DNA from: Biomphalaria glabrata
Taxonomy: Eukaryota > Mollusca > Gastropoda > Planorbidae
DNA: 64,000 nt
Assembly (NCBI RefSeq): GCF_947242115.1
Contig: NC_074723.1
Location: 13,765,501-13,829,500, forward strand
Direction: 5' to 3'
Shown: in pieces, positions 59,501 through 64,000 of the stretch
Numbering within the stretch: position 1 is the first letter of the stretch
Layout: every line of letters starts with the position of its first letter
Made by a program: the position numbers and the translations under genes
Notes under the pieces: model-generated
Database searches by the model: none
The model's input: the letters and a program-made list of their open reading frames with translations, nothing else
What the model was told of the DNA's origin: nothing

Positions 59501-62152
59501 TATTTGCATATTTAAGTTTTAAGATATCTCAAGTGTTTCCTGCAAAATGACTGAGAAATTATCATAACATTAAAACAAAAAAAAATTTGGTTCTATTCAT
59601 ACTTTACGATATCTAAAGTATTTCTTTCAAAATGACTAAAATATATTTTTTTCTGCGCTATTTTGTCGGCGTTATTTTGTTCGCGCTATTTTGTCCGCGC
59701 TATTTTGACAGGGTACCAGAAAAACTTGATATCTAGGTATATTTTTTTTTTAAATCATTTTACTACTCCTCAGTATTTGGACTTGTATTCAACATTACAC
59801 AAAACTCTCTCCCGGATCCCATTATTATTTTTTACTTTGTAGGAGAAAATGAGGATTTTTGTAGGAGTTGCTGCTAATATACATTTGAGTTTGATTCTAT
59901 TGATTTCAAAAGCGATATTGTATTAGCATTGATGACCCATTTATCTGCTGTTCCACCAAAGGAAATTAATGTACAATATATATTAAAAACGCTTTTCATT
60001 TTTCCTTTAATTGAATTATAAGAAAGACAAAGACAAAAATACAAAGAAACTATTAAAAACAAAATTCATTTGCCATTGAACCTATAGGTGCTTGATAAAG
60101 TTGATCGTGAAGTTAAAAAAATGCTAAAAGTAAGCAGAAATTAAAGTTGTGTGTGTTTTTAATTTTTGTAAGCTGGAGGGTTTTCTTTAGGTACTGAGAC
60201 AAGTAGTTGAGCAGTTTTGGAAAGCCCTGATCAACAAATGCTGTCTAGGAACAGTAAAAAATAATTTTTAGCCTACAACCTATCTCTACATTACAAACTG
60301 TTTTTGTTGTTTTTTTCTTTTTTTTTTTAATGTATTCAGACTTTTAAGCATAGGCCTATTGTTGTTGTGGAATCTCAGTCACTTATTTCCTATACATTTA
60401 TTCCTCTGGTCATTTAATCTCCATTCAAATACAATTACAAAAGTAATTGTGCAATGGTATGATTGAACCATTCATTATATATATATATATATATTGTTTG
60501 TTGACAAAAAATTGGAGTGGTTGAGGGTTTAAACGTCATAATGGCAGGAATAGTTTTGTGAAGAAATCTAACAATATTAGTCAAACATAGTAGGCTAATG
60601 TAGATATATTATGAACCTGAATGTGATTTTTGTTAATTTGGTTTTATTTGATCTAGAGGACGTCAACATTGTCCTGTCAAGATGTGTCTAAATGGGAGAT
60701 GCGAGTGGGTTAGGATATATTCTTTGCAGTAATTTATCATAAAAGGGCTAAGGTGTGGTGGAAATCTTAATAGGATAAAAGTGATTACTAAAATCATGAT
60801 CACGACGGTGCTAAATAATCCCTGACTGTCATCTTTCAATTTATCTTCTTTTGTCAATCGCTCTTTCATCGTGATTTTGTCACCAGAAATATGGATGTGT
60901 CAAGACACCATTGTAATTTGATGTATCTTTATATTTTGTCGTGCCTGTGATTTTATTGAAATCTTATTTCAGGCCAGAATTTGGGAAAAGATACATTAGA
61001 CCTCAAAGTTTACCATGATACAGCCATTAAGATTTTAACTTTTGTCTGCTTACATAGACACAGCATTTATGATAGGCTGTATGTTATAACTGCTGCCATT
61101 GGGGCAGCAGCACTGGCCTCTTCCCAGGAACAAAGGTTAGACTTAATTGTATCATTTGTCAGTCTTTTTTATCTGATGTTGATTTTTGTTTTGAGTCACT
61201 AAGAGAACAAGTGTTTCAACTGCACTTTTCTTCACTGGATTTCAGATTGAAACTGGCTGAAGTTAAAATGGACAAAATGTTGCTGTCTGCAACTGTTGTG
61301 GTTGCTGCTGTTCATTTAAATGATGACAGACTTACTGAAGAGGTAACTGGGCATTAGCACCTTTTGTATGTAGTTAGTCTTTGTTCATTTATAAAAAAAA
61401 AATATTTCTATAATTAGACCAAGCATGGCGGTGAGTGATAAAGCAGTAACTTTCCAATGGAGGTGTGTCAGGTTCAAAAATCTGTGAAGACTGGGATTTT
61501 AGGGCACCCTTGAGTGGACTAAATGAGTACTTGACATTAGTAGGGGAAAGTAAAGTGGTTGGATGTTTGACATCCTTGTTAACTGCTGCCATAGGAACAG
61601 ATGAACTTTTACATCATCTGCCCTATAGATTGCAAGGTCTGAAGTGAGGAACTTAACTTTTTTTTTTTACACCAAGCAATTAGTAATTTAAAAAAAGTAT
61701 TTAACATCAATGACCTACAAACATTGTAATTCTTTAATAAAATCTTTTTATGTTAATTTTTCTTTGTGCAAGGGTACTTTTTCTTTTAATGTTGCTGTAA
61801 ATATCAAATATAACTACAAAAATAAAATGTTGCTTAATAGATCAGGGTATGTATTCTGTCAAAATAAATAAAGGCAATGTAATAAGACAAAAAAATATCA
61901 GATTTAAGCAAAAAACATTATAGAACTCTGTAGAACTCAACTGTATGTACACTGTCTAGTAGGTTGTATTGTTGGGGCGTATTTTAAGATAAGCTAATAG
62001 TATTTTTAATGATCTAAAATCATTAGGTTATGATTCAACTCAACAAAATCAATGGGGTTCCTATTCAAGATTTGCAGGACTTCATGAAAGTCATCCTGGA
62101 AATGATACAGCTGAAGATTACTTCCTTCAAAAAATGGAACACTAAGATGTAA
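53518..62152 (+). CDS. CNTD1: CNTD1, cyclin N-terminal domain-containing protein 1
   Basis: Exons: 53,518-53,697; 55,647-55,750; 56,706-56,871; 58,857-59,019; 60,973-61,135; 61,246-61,342; 62,027-62,152. Phases join and give 332 residues, against about 330 in human. The cyclin box is recognised from SECVFLMCDRFELPCQAKYA and LEIFDRFMLKHL (human FVFLLSEQWCLEKSVSYQAV, EILERFMVKQ), NQAFLRILSCCQIASKLNS (human LRLVSCVQLASKLSF), and the SCESILQSEMRVLKTLYYTI block (human TKEELLESELDVLKSLNFRI). CNTD1 is the relative of C. elegans COSA-1 and promotes crossover maturation at meiotic recombination sites. The cyclin fold here probably acts as a scaffold; that is family knowledge. Introns hold SINEs, a MULE-like MITE, a tandem repeat and a C22 tract. 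Confidence 0.93.
54969..55150 (-). repeat. Inverted copy of the 250-bp repeat (CNTD1 intron 1)
   Basis: On the minus strand: TTACATGCTTGAACAACCA, TGACCAGTTTGTTAGAATCA, GTCGGACACACGATC, GGGACAGGGAGGGG. It matches 50,594-51,095. Confidence 0.7.
55831..56068 (+). mobile_element. tRNA-derived SINE family B (CNTD1 intron 2)
   Basis: The head AAAGTGGCTTAGCGGTAAAG is the clearest A box of the family here. Then come TGGTGAAGACTGGG, GGTACCTGACATTAGTTGGG, ACATCATCTGCTCCATAGAT and AAGGTCTGGAAAG. Confidence 0.8.
56300..56321 (+). repeat. Homopolymer C22
   Basis: An uninterrupted C run after CTCCCT, in CNTD1 intron 2. It is rare in such AT-rich sequence, and its exact length is prone to sequencing error. 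Confidence 0.85.
57712..58015 (+). repeat. Three-copy tandem repeat, about 110-118 bp (CNTD1 intron 3)
   Basis: Each unit contains TTGATGATACCATTCTGTTT, TTGATATAGCAAGTGA and GCTGGTGTG or GCTTGGTGTG. Units begin near 57,712, 57,830 and 57,939. Confidence 0.88.
59051..59717. mobile_element. Mutator-like MITE with iterated GACAAAATAGCGC termini
   Basis: 667 bp with inverted termini: GGTGACCCATCAAAATAGCG at the left and, on the other strand, GGTACCCTGTCAAAATAGCG at the right. Each terminus contains four spaced copies of AAAATAGCGC or a close variant. A perfect 9-bp target duplication AGAAAAACT lies at 59,042-59,050 and 59,718-59,726, the length typical of Mutator-like elements. No transposase frame. 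Located in CNTD1 intron 4. Confidence 0.82.
61420..61668 (+). mobile_element. tRNA-derived SINE family B (CNTD1 intron 6)
   Basis: GGCGGTGAGTGATAAAGCAG head, GTGTCAGGTTCAAAA (B box-like), TGAAGACTGGGATTTTAGGG, CTTGACATTAGTAGGGGAAA, ACATCATCTGCCCTATAGAT and AAGGTCTGAAG, then a T run. Confidence 0.8.
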
Positions 62153-64000
62153 TGTGTTTCTTAGGAATAGTAAATTGTAATGATAATAGAACTAGGTGAT
62201 AGGCATTATTTTACTTGAAGTCAATGACAACCATATGATAAGCTCTAGAAAATTTACCACATGATAAGCATTGGAAAATTTACTTTAATTCAATGACTTA
62301 TCACCTAACATTATAACCTTTTTCAAAGGCTTTCTATAAAAGATTGCATCTTTTGAAGGAATTATTTTGTTTAGTTCAATGAAGATGTTTTATCAAGAGT
62401 TTTTAGCATCCAATTAAAAAAAAAAGAGTATTGATATCTACTTGTTAATCAATCTTTCAGCTTTTTTAAAATTGCTTTTATGTAGAATATTTGTCATGCT
62501 TATAACATGCTTAAAGAATAAACACAAAATTATATTGTTTTTTTTTGTTAGAAAAAATAAATAGTATGTTACTTTTTTTCCTTTTTAAATGGTGTTGCTT
62601 TTGTGTAGATATCTTTTATGCTTATAACATGTTCAAAGAAAAAAACAACAAATTATGGTGGTTGTTTTTTGTTAGATATCCATAATTAGCATGTTATTTC
62701 TTTTCATTTTGTATGGTAGGTTAAAAAAACAAAGCAAGTGAAAGCTAATTAGCAAATAACAAAAACTTTAATCTCCAACTTCTAATTTGATTTTCAAAAC
62801 ATCTTTGTCATGTTTAGTATTAATCATTGATCATAATTGTGTTTCATTTAGCTGAGTTTTTTTTTTAACATCAGCATTTTCCTATTACTATTGTTTTGAC
62901 AGAAAACTAAAAATGATTTGGTTCTATTTTGACACAAATTTTACTGTCTAGAATTAGGTTTATTCCCTATTTTTAAGCCTTTGATAAACTTAGATCAATC
63001 ACTGTCTTTACATTTAATATTGACTCTGTTTGATTACCTTTACTCTAATTACTTTTAATAACACCTATAACCCAAGATAACCATTATTCATGAACCTGTG
63101 ATAACCTAAAATCACAAACTAGTGATTAAGGTATTTTATTTACATTGTATTATCTTACAATACTGCTATACATATATTTCACATCACTAGTATTTTACTA
63201 TGATGGTTATCTATAGTCTGTTGGTTTTCTCTAATACAAATAAGCATATGATGTGATAGTTTCTGTATGATAGTAATAATTATTACTCTAGATGTGTATG
63301 TGTACTGGTATATTTAGCTTTTCAGTTTACATGGTAAAAAAAAATGTTGTGCATTAAACAATTTCTTTCAAAATAAAGACAGCAATGACTTGTGTTTCTT
63401 TTGTTGTTGTTTTTTTCTTAAGTCTGAGGATGACAACATCTAGACCTAAATATCAAGTCTCCATATAGCTAAAATAAAAACAAAGTATAGAATTTAAGTT
63501 AAAAGACCTTAAGATTAATGTGAGCTTAATATTTATTTATAAATTCTTTCTAATTTTTGACAAATGTGTAAAATAATTAGGAATCAACTGCGTGTAGCTG
63601 ATTTATATTAGTAAAAACATCCTAACTGAAAAAAAAAAACACTATAATTTCAAGCTTAAATATTAATAGTTGAAAAAGACTCAAAGTTATTTCTTAAAAG
63701 TGTCTCTAATTATGAAAAAAAAAAAAAGAACTATGTCATTCATATTTTTTATTGTGTCAAAGATTGAACATAACTTGTTTCAATTTGGCTAAAATAAATT
63801 ACATTCAGTTATTAATACTTAACATTTGAAGACATGAAAGAAATGCATTATCTTATTCATAATTATATTAGCTTTTTGTTCTATGTGTTTGTCATAACAA
63901 AAATAGAATCCACTAAACTATATGGTAAAAATGGTCAAGGCTAAAGTATATAATAATAAAAGCTCTATAAATTATAATATTAGCCATAAATAAAACACTA
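62153..64000 (+). other. CNTD1 3' UTR side and terminal spacer
   Basis: AT-rich. Apart from the duplicated SINE tail, nothing is recognised. AATAAA-like signals occur at several places (for example 62,516 and 63,373), so the polyadenylation site is undecided. Confidence 0.4.
62455..62700 (-). repeat. Two tandem copies of a truncated SINE-A tail
   Basis: ATGCTTATAACATGCTTAAA and ATGCTTATAACATGTTCAAA are about 125 bp apart in similar surroundings (TTGCTTTTATGTAGA / TTGCTTTTGTGTAGA; TTTTTTGTTAGA in both). The core is the minus-strand form of the SINE-A 3' end. This implies a segmental duplication after insertion. Confidence 0.6.

Overview
The window is AT-rich eukaryotic DNA with small exons, GT-AG introns, poly-A/poly-T runs and many transposable-element remnants. 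The gene set (FHAD1, TRAIP, a DUF1647 glycosyltransferase-like gene, CNTD1), the SINE and LINE types, and extensive GATCTAG-rich spacers suggest a gastropod mollusc, probably a freshwater panpulmonate. The phylum-level inference is moderately confident. The genus cannot be fixed from sequence reading alone.

Layout. Positions 324-28,431 (minus): the 5' ten coding exons of FHAD1, which runs off the left edge. Its second intron (9,158-26,352, about 17 kb) is a transposon nest. In order it holds a minus-strand Gypsy fossil (about 9,290-11,039), a young non-coding LTR element with 601-bp LTRs (11,040-15,992), a LINE 3' end split by a Helitron that is itself split by a hAT element (16,430-17,850), and an LTR element whose interior is mostly a 33-bp minisatellite of about 135 copies (about 18,046-23,768). 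Positions 28,432-33,180 are spacer with AGATCT-rich tracts, a TIR-bearing element and another Gypsy fossil. Positions 33,181-37,588 (plus): TRAIP in six exons, apparently complete. Positions 37,589-45,459: spacer with tRNA-derived SINEs. Positions 45,460-48,690 (minus): a complete five-exon DUF1647 type II membrane protein. Positions 48,691-53,517: spacer with a dimeric repeat and a dense GATCTAG tract. Positions 53,518-62,152 (plus): CNTD1 in seven exons, complete, with a Mutator-type MITE in one intron. The remainder is spacer.

How the genes relate. TRAIP is a replisome-associated RING E3 ligase and CNTD1 a meiotic crossover cyclin-like factor. FHAD1 is a coiled-coil FHA protein that is testis-enriched in vertebrates, and the DUF1647 protein is probably a secretory-pathway enzyme. 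The order is divergent, convergent, divergent, with multi-kilobase spacers, so nothing suggests co-transcription.

The most unusual items are the 33-bp (11-residue, hendecad) minisatellite inside an LTR-flanked element, the three-level LINE/Helitron/hAT nest whose LINE reading frame is exactly restored at the Helitron empty site, and the MULE-like MITE with iterated GACAAAATAGCGC motifs and a perfect 9-bp target duplication.
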